NCBI RefSeq assembly: GCF_007095465.1
Contig: NZ_SDGL01000008.1
Span: 34,689-98,688 of the forward strand
Direction: 5' to 3'
Origin: Lactobacillus mulieris
GTDB taxonomy: Bacteria; Bacillota; Bacilli; Lactobacillales; Lactobacillaceae
Length of the DNA stretch: 64,000 nt
Below the pieces are notes generated by a model, which saw nothing but the letters and a program-made list of their open reading frames with translations, did no database searches and was not told where the DNA came from. The translations under genes and the position numbers were made by a program. The stretch's first letter is position 1; every line of letters starts with the position of its first letter. Positions 8,387 through 16,759 of this stretch are shown in pieces.

Positions 8387-9861
8387 TACTTTGCCTCCTT
8401 ACCATCAGTTATTTCTTCAGATCTAGCGCTGTTACCTTTTTGTAGAAAGACAGCTGCAAATAAAATTAAAATAGCAAAGATAATTGCAACGATAAATGCG
8501 GATTTATAGCCTAAAACAACTGCATTGATAGCTTGATCCTTATAAGCTAATGGGTTTTGACTAAGTAAACTTTTGGCTGGTGTATTAGAACTTGCTACGT
8601 TAGTTAAAACGGATGTCAAAATAGCTGTTCCAATTGATCCTGCAACTTGACGAACGGTATTGTTAACTGCAGTACCATGTGTCATTAAGTCAAGTGGCAA
8701 AGCATTCATACCAGCAGTTGTTACTGTCATCATCATCATTGCAATCCCAAACATTCTGACGGCATAGAAGACAGTGATATAGATGGTAGGAGTGTTAGGA
8801 CCGATGAATAAGAAAGCACTAGAGCCAAAAATTAGTAAAATAGTACCAGTAATAACAATTTGTTTAGCACCATATTTATCGAATAATCTACCAGTGATTG
8901 GTGACATAACTCCCATAGCAATAGCACCTGGAAGTAAAATTAAACCAGATTGAAGAGCAGTTTTGCCTAAAACATTTTGGATATATAATGGCAAAATCAT
9001 CTCAGCGGCAAGCATTCCCATGTAAGATAAACTACTGATAAGTGTGCCTAAAGTATATTGACCTGTTTTGAAAACATTAAGGTTTAAGAATGGCTCATCA
9101 AGCTTAAATTGGCGAATAGCAAAAATAGCAACGATTACAGCACCAATAATTAATGAAGCAATAACAGATGTATCTCCCCAACCTTTGGATCCTACTTCCG
9201 CAAAACCATAAAGCATAATACCAAAACCTGCAATGGAAGTTATGACAGACCAAAAATCAAGTTTAGGATTAGTATTAGGTAGGACATCCTTCATTAAGAA
9301 GAAAGCAGCAATAATAACAATAGAAATGATAGGAATAATCATTCCAAATAAGTCACGCCAAGTAAAATGATCAACAATATAACCGGATAATGTTGGCCCG
9401 ATTGCAGGTGCCATACCGATGGCTAATCCCATTGTTCCCATAGCAGCACCACGTTTTTCAGGTGGATAGATCATTAAGATAATGGATTGCATCATTGGCA
9501 TTGAAACACCAGCACCCACGGCTTGAATCAATCTACCAGCAAGTAGCACCTGAAAATTAGGCGACCAGTAAGCTAAAATTGTCCCGATAAGATAAACAAT
9601 CAAAGCACTAATATACATAAGTTTCGTGGATAATTTATTGATTAAATATGCACTAACCGGAATCATAATTCCGTTAACTAAAGTAAAGCCTGTTGTTAGC
9701 CATTGAACAGTACTTGCATCAATATTGAATGATTTCATCATCGATGGATAAGCAGTGGCTAAAAGTGTGGCTGTCAAAATTGTGACAAACGAACCAGTGA
9801 TTAAAACGGTCATTAGTAAAGTTCGATTGTATTTATTACCGTTAATATCAGTTGATATCAT
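8386..9861 (-). CDS. MFS multidrug transporter, DHA2 (EmrB/QacA) family
   Basis: A 491-aa protein with about 14 hydrophobic helices, the DHA2 topology. Visible hallmarks are the N-terminal TATALLATAYPSMMKSF region, WLTTGFTLVNGIMIP, the motif A-like loop NKLSTKLMY, the motif C-like GLAIGMAPAIGPTLSGYIVDHFTWRDLF, and MTHGTAVNNTVRQVAGSIGTAI in the C-terminal half. This kind of pump exports lipophilic drugs or cations with proton antiport. It is cotranscribed with the DUF4811 gene and divergent from a MerR regulator, with paired direct repeats in the shared promoter region. The substrate is unknown. Confidence 0.9.
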   Translation of the reverse strand: MISTDINGNKYNRTLLMTVLITGSFVTILTATLLATAYPSMMKSFNIDASTVQWLTTGFTLVNGIMIPVSAYLINKLSTKLMYISALIVYLIGTILAYWSPNFQVLLAGRLIQAVGAGVSMPMMQSIILMIYPPEKRGAAMGTMGLAIGMAPAIGPTLSGYIVDHFTWRDLFGMIIPIISIVIIAAFFLMKDVLPNTNPKLDFWSVITSIAGFGIMLYGFAEVGSKGWGDTSVIASLIIGAVIVAIFAIRQFKLDEPFLNLNVFKTGQYTLGTLISSLSYMGMLAAEMILPLYIQNVLGKTALQSGLILLPGAIAMGVMSPITGRLFDKYGAKQIVITGTILLIFGSSAFLFIGPNTPTIYITVFYAVRMFGIAMMMMTVTTAGMNALPLDLMTHGTAVNNTVRQVAGSIGTAILTSVLTNVASSNTPAKSLLSQNPLAYKDQAINAVVLGYKSAFIVAIIFAILILFAAVFLQKGNSARSEEITDGKEAK

Positions 9862-9902
9862 AATTAGCCTCTTTTCATAGTTTGATAAAAATTATAACTT
9901 AT

Positions 9903-9962
9903 ATGTCAAATTATTTAGCGATAAAGATTGTAAGATATTTTGATATTAATGTCAAATAATTT
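9903..9962. promoter_or_regulatory. MFS promoter with paired direct repeats (candidate MerR operators)
   Basis: Two near-identical 14-mers, ATGTCAAATTATTT (9903-9916) and ATGTCAAATAATTT (9949-9962), lie 46 bp apart in the divergent gap. On the minus strand the second supplies the -35 box TTGACA (9955-9950), followed by a 17-nt spacer and the -10 box TACAAT (9932-9927); the first lies just downstream of the expected start of transcription. A TATAAT at 9995-10000 probably serves merR on the plus strand. The promoter assignment is direct; the operator role is inferred. Confidence 0.65.
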
Positions 9963-10030
9963 TACAAAAGCAAAAATATATTTTAAAATTAGGATATAAT
10001 AAATTGCAGATATGAAAAGATGGTGATTAT

Positions 10031-10462
10031 ATGATTAGCGCACATAAAAATATGCTGGGAATTATCAATAAAATTCAATTGAGTATTGGTGATCTTAGTG
10101 ATGGTATTGGAGTAAGTCAGCGGCAACTACGTTATTGGGAAGAAAAAGGCTATATCAAACCAATTGCAGATAATGAAAAAGGCGTTAGAAGGTATAGTTT
10201 TTTTATGGTTGGTAGGTGTGCGCAAATAAAAGAGTTTTTGGATGAAGGCTACACATTAACAAAAGCATATGAAAAGACCATTGAAGATGAACAAAAGAAG
10301 AAAGTATTCCGAGATTTTATTTTTAATCAAGGTGGTAACTTTACAATTAATGTTACTGATAAAGAGCATTCATATGGTGAAATTGACCTAGGCGCTAAAT
10401 GTGAGGGTAAAGAGCTTTTTGGTGTTGTTGATAAAAATGGCGTTAGATATGAATTAAGATGA
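10031..10462 (+). CDS. MerR family transcriptional regulator
   Basis: A 143-aa protein. The N-terminal winged helix-turn-helix has the signature GDLSDGIGVSQRQLRYWEEKGYIKP, followed by the RRYS wing and a GYTLTKAYEK helix, as in MerR proteins. The C-terminal part (about 100-143) is a short domain with no visible cysteine ligand set, so a metal sensor is unlikely; it may bind an amphipathic drug or only dimerise. It is divergently paired with the DHA2 exporter, so it most likely controls that pump and itself. A strong hairpin terminator follows. Confidence 0.83.
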   Translation: MISAHKNMLGIINKIQLSIGDLSDGIGVSQRQLRYWEEKGYIKPIADNEKGVRRYSFFMVGRCAQIKEFLDEGYTLTKAYEKTIEDEQKKKVFRDFIFNQGGNFTINVTDKEHSYGEIDLGAKCEGKELFGVVDKNGVRYELR

Positions 10463-10479
10463 AATAGCAAACAATAAAT

Positions 10480-10528
10480 TAATACCATAGTAATTATTAT
10501 CATTGTAATAATTGCTATGGTATTTTTG
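10480..10528 (+). terminator. Long-stem intrinsic terminator after merR
   Basis: AATACCATAG plus AATTATTA pairs with TAATAATT plus CTATGGTATT, giving nearly 19 bp of stem with a small loop, followed by TTTT. Confidence 0.82.
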
Positions 10529-10610
10529 ATGAGCACTTATATATTAAATGGAATTAGGAAAAGAAGAGTATAGAATAAAAATATAGAGTTATTCTATGGG
10601 AGGAAAAGCA

Positions 10611-13130
10611 ATGAATAATAAATTTAAAGATACAGTAGTGGGCACAGCTGCTTTATTAGCAACAACAACAATTGCGTTAACAACTAATAGTCATCAAGTA
10701 AAAGCTGATAATAAAGAAAATACTAAGCAAATTAATAATAATAGCACTAGCTCGCTTGAAAGTACTGAGCAAAGAGTTACTAAAGCTGAAAGTAATGTAA
10801 ATGACGCTCAATTGGAGGCGAATTCAGCAAGTCGAAACAAAGTTTTAGCCGAGCAGAAAAAAGATCAAGCTTTTGATACCCTCAAGAAAGCAAAGGAAAA
10901 TCAAACTAAAGCCGAAAATTTAGTTAAGGAAGCTCAAAATAAAGTAAGTAATAAGGAAATTGGTGAAAAGCAGGCTCAAAAGGCAGTTGATGAAGATAAA
11001 GTGGCAATTGACCAAGCTCAGTCACAAGTAGACGAAGCTAAAAAGACAGCTGATTTAGCTTTGGATTCTTTAAATGAAGCACAATCAAAGGTTACTAATC
11101 AAGAGCAAAAGGTTAAAGATGCACAAGTAAAAGTTGATAATACCCAAAAAATAGTAGATAACACAAATGTTGGTAAAATACAAACAGACTTAGATCAGGC
11201 AAATAAGAACTTGACACAAGCCCAAAGTTCTTTAGATGAAGAAAATAACAAATTAATAAAAACTCGTGTTGCTATTGATAATAGTAATGAGCAATTAAAA
11301 CAAGGGAAAGCAGAACTAACTCAAAAGCAAGCGCAATTGGATCAAGCTAATGAACAATTAAAGAATAGTCAAGAAATGGCAAATAAGGCTAATGAGGATT
11401 TAACAGCAAATGAAAATAGTCTGAATCAACTTAAGCAGAAAATAGCAACGCTTAAATCAACTGAAGAAAATCAAGATAAGCTTATTTATGGCACCGACTT
11501 TATTAATTTAGTAAAAAAGTATAAAGAAGAAAATCGAGATAATTGGGGATTTTGGTCTTCATACCCCGATTTAGCTGAAGTGGCTAAAAAATACTATGAA
11601 GCCAATTTCCAAGGGTACAAACCAACCAAAGCAGATGAAAATACATATTACACTATTAATAATGGCTTGATTGATAAAGAAGCGATTAAGCAAATGTCAC
11701 TTTATGCAGCTTCTTTATTAAATCCACTTCGTATAAGTTTGGGTGAAAAACCGATTCTCGTGTCAGATGCAAGCATTGAAGTGGAATTGGCTACTATAAA
11801 AGCTTATAATGATGCCAATCAAGGCTTTGGCCATCTTGAGAATATTATTCAGGATAAAATACCTAAAGAATTTGGCTTTTGGACTGAGGGAGAAAGTATC
11901 GCTATGACCACTAATTCTTCAGATTTGAAAGGAACTAGAGTGTCTTTAGCTGATTTAAAGATGGGGATTCGTCAAGCAATTGCAATGTGGGTATTCGATG
12001 ATAATGACCAAGGCTATGGACATATGACAGATGTTTTAAGTCTTCGCATATATAAGTCAGAAGATGCTGCAATTTCGATTGATAAATTCGGAATATTCCA
12101 CTTTAATGACATTGTTGAACCTAGTGAAGATGGAGAATTCGCACAATTAAAAAAGACAGGCCAAACTTATAATGAGCCAACAGATGTCGCATCAGAATTA
12201 GCTAATTTAGAAGCAGAAGAAGTTACTAAGCAAACAAGTTATGAAGCTGCTAAGGCAAATGCTGAACAACTAAATAATAAGCTCAATGCAGATCAACAAG
12301 TAGTGAACAAGGCTCAACAAGCTGTTAATGATAAAGCTAATACTATAAAGAACATTCAATCTAGTCTTGCCCAATACATTGAGCAAGAGAATAATATTAA
12401 AAATACAATCGAAAAACTCCAATCTAATATTAAGAGTAAAGAAGAAATAATAACTAATTTAGAAAATCAATTAGCAGAAGCTTCAGCTGATAATAAACAA
12501 AAATTAGCTGATTTACAAACTGCAAAAAGTAATTTAGATGAAGTAAATAATGAATTAATTTCACTAAATACTGATTTAAAGCAAAAACAAACAAATAATG
12601 ATATAGCTAAAAAGACTTTAGAAGAAAAAACTTCCATTTTAAATGAAGCTAAGCAGAAATTAGAATTAGATACTGCTGATTTACTTTCGTATCAACAAGC
12701 ACCGGAGAATTTAAAGAAAGCACAAGATAATCTTGCACAAGTACAAGATGAATTAGAAAAAGCCAACAAAGTTTATGAAGAATCAATAAATCTTCTAACG
12801 ATATCTGCAAATAATGATGAGCTAGCTCAAAATAAATTAGCAGAAGCTAAGAAAGAATTAGCTTCTGCTAAAGCAGCATTATCCGCTCTAAAGGCGTTGC
12901 TAGAGCCACAAAAGATTGAAAATAATAGTGCTGAATTTATTAATAAGCAACAGATGCCTGAACAAGTAATTAGTAAAATTAAGAATAGGACTATGATGCC
13001 TGAAAAGACTAGAGTTGAATCCAATAAAACTTTGCCTCAAACTGGTAATGATTCATGGATTTTAACAAGTTTAGGCGTGCTATTAAGTCTTTGGGGAGTA
13101 ATGGTTAACTTTAAAAAAAGAAAAATTTAA
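10611..13130 (+). CDS. LPxTG-anchored SEC10/PgrA surface-exclusion-like protein
   Basis: An 839-aa cell-wall protein. It has a signal peptide (about 1-30, ending near QVKA-DN), a long Gln/Lys/Asn-rich coiled coil (about 40-285), a central globular SEC10/PgrA domain (about 290-540), a second coiled coil (about 545-770), and a sorting signal LPQTG at 808-812 followed by a hydrophobic helix and KKRKI tail. The central domain has CAP/SCP-like blocks GFGHLENI (His408) and GYGHMTDV (His471). The family name comes from conjugative-plasmid surface exclusion; chromosomal lactobacillus copies are generally of unknown role, possibly adhesion. ATG 10611 follows GGGAGGA; the upstream in-frame ATG overlaps that site and is rejected. 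Monocistronic. Confidence 0.85.
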   Translation: MNNKFKDTVVGTAALLATTTIALTTNSHQVKADNKENTKQINNNSTSSLESTEQRVTKAESNVNDAQLEANSASRNKVLAEQKKDQAFDTLKKAKENQTKAENLVKEAQNKVSNKEIGEKQAQKAVDEDKVAIDQAQSQVDEAKKTADLALDSLNEAQSKVTNQEQKVKDAQVKVDNTQKIVDNTNVGKIQTDLDQANKNLTQAQSSLDEENNKLIKTRVAIDNSNEQLKQGKAELTQKQAQLDQANEQLKNSQEMANKANEDLTANENSLNQLKQKIATLKSTEENQDKLIYGTDFINLVKKYKEENRDNWGFWSSYPDLAEVAKKYYEANFQGYKPTKADENTYYTINNGLIDKEAIKQMSLYAASLLNPLRISLGEKPILVSDASIEVELATIKAYNDANQGFGHLENIIQDKIPKEFGFWTEGESIAMTTNSSDLKGTRVSLADLKMGIRQAIAMWVFDDNDQGYGHMTDVLSLRIYKSEDAAISIDKFGIFHFNDIVEPSEDGEFAQLKKTGQTYNEPTDVASELANLEAEEVTKQTSYEAAKANAEQLNNKLNADQQVVNKAQQAVNDKANTIKNIQSSLAQYIEQENNIKNTIEKLQSNIKSKEEIITNLENQLAEASADNKQKLADLQTAKSNLDEVNNELISLNTDLKQKQTNNDIAKKTLEEKTSILNEAKQKLELDTADLLSYQQAPENLKKAQDNLAQVQDELEKANKVYEESINLLTISANNDELAQNKLAEAKKELASAKAALSALKALLEPQKIENNSAEFINKQQMPEQVISKIKNRTMMPEKTRVESNKTLPQTGNDSWILTSLGVLLSLWGVMVNFKKRKI

Positions 13131-13156
13131 GTTATAAAAATTATTTTCATGTGAAG

Positions 13157-13210
13157 TAAAAGCGTTGATATATCGAGGTTTATAACACCGAGGATATCAA
13201 CGCTTTTTTA
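13157..13210. terminator. Terminator between surface protein and nucleoside hydrolase genes
   Basis: AAAGCGTTGATAT and ATATCAACGCTTT form a 13-bp stem whose inner part holds a second small inverted repeat (TCGAGG/ACCGAGG region), then TTTTTT. A-rich sequence on the left lets it act for the convergent gene too. Confidence 0.82.
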
Positions 13211-13236
13211 TTATAGATGATTTAAGAAATTAACTA

Positions 13237-14193
13237 TTATTTGGATTCTTTAAACCAATTTTCTAAGCTACTACAAATATCGTGGCTAACCTTGTCAGCT
13301 TCTATATCAATTGCGACTTTAACGTTAGGTTTTTCTTTGCGCAAATCTTCTAGTCTACCAATGGTTCTACCGCGGCTAGGACCTTCAGTTTCACAAGTTA
13401 AGTGCATAGGTAAGAAGGTAAACCACTCAGGATGAATTGCTGCACATACTGCCGCTGGATCGTGAAGACTACCACCATGTAAATATGGAGAATATTTATC
13501 ATAAATGTGAATGTAGTAATCGACAATATCAGCATATTTTTCACCGACAAAAGTTTGTGTGTCACGCCATTTCTGTGTGTCAGTTAGGCCAATTGGTGTT
13601 TTCATTGTGACATCTAGCCCTATCATGATTACTGGCGTACCACTTTCAAATAAGATTTTCGCAGCAAGTGGATCTTGGTTGATGTTAGCTTCGGCATATG
13701 GGCTAACATTACCGCGAACTGTGAGAGCCCCACCCATGATGACAACCTGACCAATTTCATCTTTGAAAGCAGGGTATTTTTGTAAAACTAAAGCCAAGTC
13801 AGTCATAGGACCAGTAACAATTACTAGCAAGTCTTTGCCATATTTTTGGGTGGATTCAATGATAAAGTCAATCCCACTAGTTGTTTCAACTTGGCGTGTT
13901 GCTGCTGGAATGATCACTTGACCAATTCCATTTTCGCCGTGGATGTCAGCACTAACTTCCATACGGTCGAAGTGATCTTGGTCAATTGCATGGTCATTTC
14001 CTAAGTAAACAGGGATATCGGTCTTACCTAACATTTCTAATAAAGCCAGAGCATTTTTGGCCCCTTGTTCAGTATAAACATTACCGTAAGTGCCAACGAC
14101 ACCGATTAAATCAAGCTCATCTTTGGCAATTGTGTAGGCAAGTGCCATTGCATCATCAATTCCAGTATCAAGGGATAAAATTACTTTTTTCAT
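13237..14193 (-). CDS. Nucleoside hydrolase (IunH/RihA-like)
   Basis: A 318-aa cytoplasmic enzyme of the inosine-uridine nucleoside hydrolase family, which cleaves ribonucleosides to base and ribose using a calcium-bound water. The N-terminus SLDTGIDDAMAL matches the DxDPGxDD motif. It keeps the second Asp and the DD pair that bind calcium, but the first Asp of the canonical motif is Ser. Other blocks are VVGTYGN, VTGPMTDLAL, VIMGGALTVRGNVSPYAEANI and LHDPAAV, which holds the C-terminal calcium Asp. The ATG at 14193 follows GAAAGGA at good spacing; the eight extra upstream codons of the frame are rejected. The 38-nt gap to the upstream membrane-protein gene suggests possible cotranscription. 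Base specificity is not readable. Confidence 0.88.
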   Translation of the reverse strand: MKKVILSLDTGIDDAMALAYTIAKDELDLIGVVGTYGNVYTEQGAKNALALLEMLGKTDIPVYLGNDHAIDQDHFDRMEVSADIHGENGIGQVIIPAATRQVETTSGIDFIIESTQKYGKDLLVIVTGPMTDLALVLQKYPAFKDEIGQVVIMGGALTVRGNVSPYAEANINQDPLAAKILFESGTPVIMIGLDVTMKTPIGLTDTQKWRDTQTFVGEKYADIVDYYIHIYDKYSPYLHGGSLHDPAAVCAAIHPEWFTFLPMHLTCETEGPSRGRTIGRLEDLRKEKPNVKVAIDIEADKVSHDICSSLENWFKESK

Positions 14194-14231
14194 GGTGAAG
14201 TCCTTTCTAAAAAACATCTAGTATAATAATA

Positions 14232-16202
14232 CTATTTTCCAAATCTTTTTTCTTTATTGAGTTTTAACCAATCATAATTTCCGTTTTTATAATCATAAAC
14301 AAAAGTATAAATAAATGAACTATGGAAGTCTTTTTTTCCATCAATATATAAAGGATAAGGGGCTAAATAATAATTGTAAGTTTTTATGATATTTACTGCT
14401 TGTTTAGTTGGAGCAGGATTAACAGCAATTATTTCATAATTTCCAGCCTTGATTTTTCTATTTAAGTAAAAAATATCATCTTTGTGTTTAAGTGCATAGT
14501 AAGAATTAGTAGATAAGTTTTTTAGGTAGACTTTTAATTCAGTTTGTTTGTGGATTTGAACAGAAAAATAATTGGCTTCAGCGTTTAAACGAACTCTTTG
14601 TTTGAGAAGGGATTGGATGGTGCTAGATTTCGCATGATATTGGACGGATAGCTGACTCCTTTGTGCTGCGATAATTTGGTCATTTTTATTAGTTTTAGCA
14701 TAGTAATAGCTAAAGAAAATTGGAGTAATAATCGCAAGACAAAGAGCAATAATGCCTACTTGCTTAGATTGATGATGCTTCTTTTTTATTGGTAATGTTA
14801 GCAATATAAACAACATGGGTAAAATCACTTGTCCATAACGAGGTTCACTTTCCCAAAGCAAGGTATGGAAGGCGAGATAGCCTAGAATTGTTAATATGCT
14901 TAGTAACAAGATTTGATCTTTATATTTTTTTAGATTTAATTTATATCTGAATAGACGTGCTATGACTGCTGCAAATATACTGATGCAACTAGCTGAATAA
15001 GTTATTATTGATACTTTTGCAAAAAATTGCGCATGTTTTTGATACCAACCTGGAGCGTTACGGTAGCCACCATTATACCAATTTTGAATATCGCCTACAT
15101 TTAGTAAAATAGCCAGTTTTTGAATCCATAATTTTATTAATCCGCTAAATCCTAATTTTTTAATTCGTGCCGCAATTAAGGCTTTATCATAAGTTTGGCG
15201 TTGTGCTTCATTTTTTAATTTGACTTCTTTTGTTACATCTTCGCTAGCATAAGTGCCACGATACTTTTCGTTTAATCCCATTGCAATCCAACTGGTTTTT
15301 GGAAACTCAAAGCTTTTGTTTTCTTTAAAATTGCTTAATTGATAGATTCCATTGGTAGCGGTCAACCCTAATGTAAGTCCTAGTATGATTATAGTTGAGG
15401 GGATAAGTAATTGCTTTTTTAACTGCTTTTTAATTAGCAAAAGCAACCATAGTATTAATATGGCAGGGATAAGAATAATAATATTAGGTTTTAATAAGTA
15501 TGCGATACAAGCTAATAAAAAGATGCTTATGCTAGTTATAACTTGTTGGGACTTATTAAAGCTATCCCATTTAAATAGGTAGTCAAAAATTAGCAATAAT
15601 AATAAAAAATTCGGTAAGTCTGTATAAAAAACTTGTAGATAATAGGTGTAAGAAAAAGGGGTAAGTACGAAGAAAGCTGTTAATCCAATTATTAAACTTT
15701 TCCGCTTACTGAGCTGCCAAGCTAGTTTTAACGTAAGTAATATAAAGCTATTTAGAATTAAAAAACTTAAAATCCAAAGAGCTAAATTGGTCGAAAATAA
15801 AGTCTTGGTTAAATTTAACCAAAGATAAAGAAAATAAGTGATTGGAACATTGTTGGGATAGCGCCAAAAGTAGGTGGTAGTCCAGTGGAAATTGCCAGCT
15901 GCTAGCTGATCTGCCTGACTTAATACACGGTATGGATCATGATAAATCGATACTGGAAGAAATTTCAAAACTGCTAATTGAATAATTATCATAGTAATCA
16001 AACTTATAGTAATGATTATGTTAACAGTATGAAAAGACAGCTTTTCAATATATGTATTGAAAAAATAGCTAATAAGTCCAATAAAAATAGCTAATAAACT
16101 AATAGCTAACCCTGCATAATTAGCTATATTGGAAAATATACCTATGGCTAGGCAAAAAGTCAGCAAATAGACAAAAAAATTAAATACTTTGAATTTTCTC
16201 AC
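14232..16202 (-). CDS. Multi-pass GT-C-like membrane glycosyltransferase (putative)
   Basis: A 656-aa protein with about 11-13 hydrophobic helices and a soluble C-terminal domain of about 150 residues. The first large loop holds HDPYRVLSQADQLAAG and FWRYPNNVPITY, the kind of acidic-plus-aromatic loop seen in GT-C enzymes related to protein mannosyltransferases/ArnT, which use polyprenyl-phosphate sugars outside the membrane. It also has SWIAMGLNEKYRGTYA. The GTG start follows a CAGGAG site. A role in decorating surface polymers is an inference; the fold assignment rests on topology and the loop pattern only. It is followed 38 nt later by the nucleoside hydrolase gene. Confidence 0.6.
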   Translation of the reverse strand: MRKFKVFNFFVYLLTFCLAIGIFSNIANYAGLAISLLAIFIGLISYFFNTYIEKLSFHTVNIIITISLITMIIIQLAVLKFLPVSIYHDPYRVLSQADQLAAGNFHWTTTYFWRYPNNVPITYFLYLWLNLTKTLFSTNLALWILSFLILNSFILLTLKLAWQLSKRKSLIIGLTAFFVLTPFSYTYYLQVFYTDLPNFLLLLLIFDYLFKWDSFNKSQQVITSISIFLLACIAYLLKPNIIILIPAILILWLLLLIKKQLKKQLLIPSTIIILGLTLGLTATNGIYQLSNFKENKSFEFPKTSWIAMGLNEKYRGTYASEDVTKEVKLKNEAQRQTYDKALIAARIKKLGFSGLIKLWIQKLAILLNVGDIQNWYNGGYRNAPGWYQKHAQFFAKVSIITYSASCISIFAAVIARLFRYKLNLKKYKDQILLLSILTILGYLAFHTLLWESEPRYGQVILPMLFILLTLPIKKKHHQSKQVGIIALCLAIITPIFFSYYYAKTNKNDQIIAAQRSQLSVQYHAKSSTIQSLLKQRVRLNAEANYFSVQIHKQTELKVYLKNLSTNSYYALKHKDDIFYLNRKIKAGNYEIIAVNPAPTKQAVNIIKTYNYYLAPYPLYIDGKKDFHSSFIYTFVYDYKNGNYDWLKLNKEKRFGK

Positions 16203-16370
16203 GATACTACTCCTGAAATCTTGGCTTTACTATCAATTTAAGTAAAAAGTTTTGTTTTGTCAGCTGAAATTACTGAATTTAATAAAAAGTTGGTAAGGGG
16301 AAAAGATGTTAATGATTTTATTTCTTATGCAATTCATTTATGCGATATCTAATATAAAAATAGCAAGTGA

Positions 16371-16376
16371 TATAAT
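16371..16376 (+). promoter_or_regulatory. Candidate -10 box for the 48-aa small gene
   Basis: TATAAT lies 43 nt upstream of the small ORF start. No convincing -35 is visible at the right spacing, so the call is tentative. The rest of the gap from 16203 to 16418 is AT-rich with nothing else I can name. Confidence 0.4.
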
Positions 16377-16418
16377 ATATAACAGTAGGGGATAGTATAT
16401 ACAAAAGAAGGACAAAAG

Positions 16419-16565
16419 ATGGATAACAAAAGAATTTCAAGGAAAGAATATAAAAATAAATTTTCCAAATCTAAAAAAAGAAAAATAAATTTTTGGGGAT
16501 ATTTAGTCATAGGAATTGATGCAATTTTGGCATCATTTGGTATAGGCGAAGAAGGAAAAGATTAA
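16419..16565 (+). CDS. Small basic single-helix membrane protein (48 aa)
   Basis: The start is an ATG with AGAAGGA 8 nt upstream. The N-terminal half (MDNKRISRKEYKNKFSKSKK) is strongly basic, followed by one hydrophobic helix (about WGYLVIGIDAILASFGIG) and an acidic EEGKD end. The good ribosome site, upstream TATAAT and membrane-protein pattern support a real gene, but no family is recognised and no function is claimed. It sits alone between the GT-C gene (divergent) and the fructansucrase. Confidence 0.55.
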   Translation: MDNKRISRKEYKNKFSKSKKRKINFWGYLVIGIDAILASFGIGEEGKD

Positions 16566-16634
16566 ATCAATATATAATCTTTAAATCTATTTGTAATTCA
16601 ACTTCGAATATAAAAGTCTTTATTTTTTATGTAA

Positions 16635-16664
16635 TTGCATAAACATATGTTTATAAACTATAAT
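16635..16664 (+). promoter_or_regulatory. Fructansucrase promoter overlapping a perfect palindrome
   Basis: TTGCAT (16635-16640), an 18-nt spacer and TATAAT (16659-16664) form a plausible promoter about 95 nt upstream of the start codon. The spacer is filled by the 16-bp perfect palindrome ATAAACATATGTTTAT (16639-16654). A regulator binding there would block the promoter. The operator role is inferred; no local regulator gene is adjacent. Confidence 0.55.
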
Positions 16665-16759
16665 TATTTTTTATGTAAAAAAGTGTAAATAGTAGATAAA
16701 TATATTTCAAATTGTAGAATTTTGTGATAGAGAATGTTTACTTTCGTTGGAGGATTAAA

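Noticed and set aside
10596..10610. Upstream in-frame ATG of the SEC10/PgrA gene
   Set aside because: It overlaps the GGGAGGA ribosome site of the internal ATG, which directly begins a proper signal peptide.
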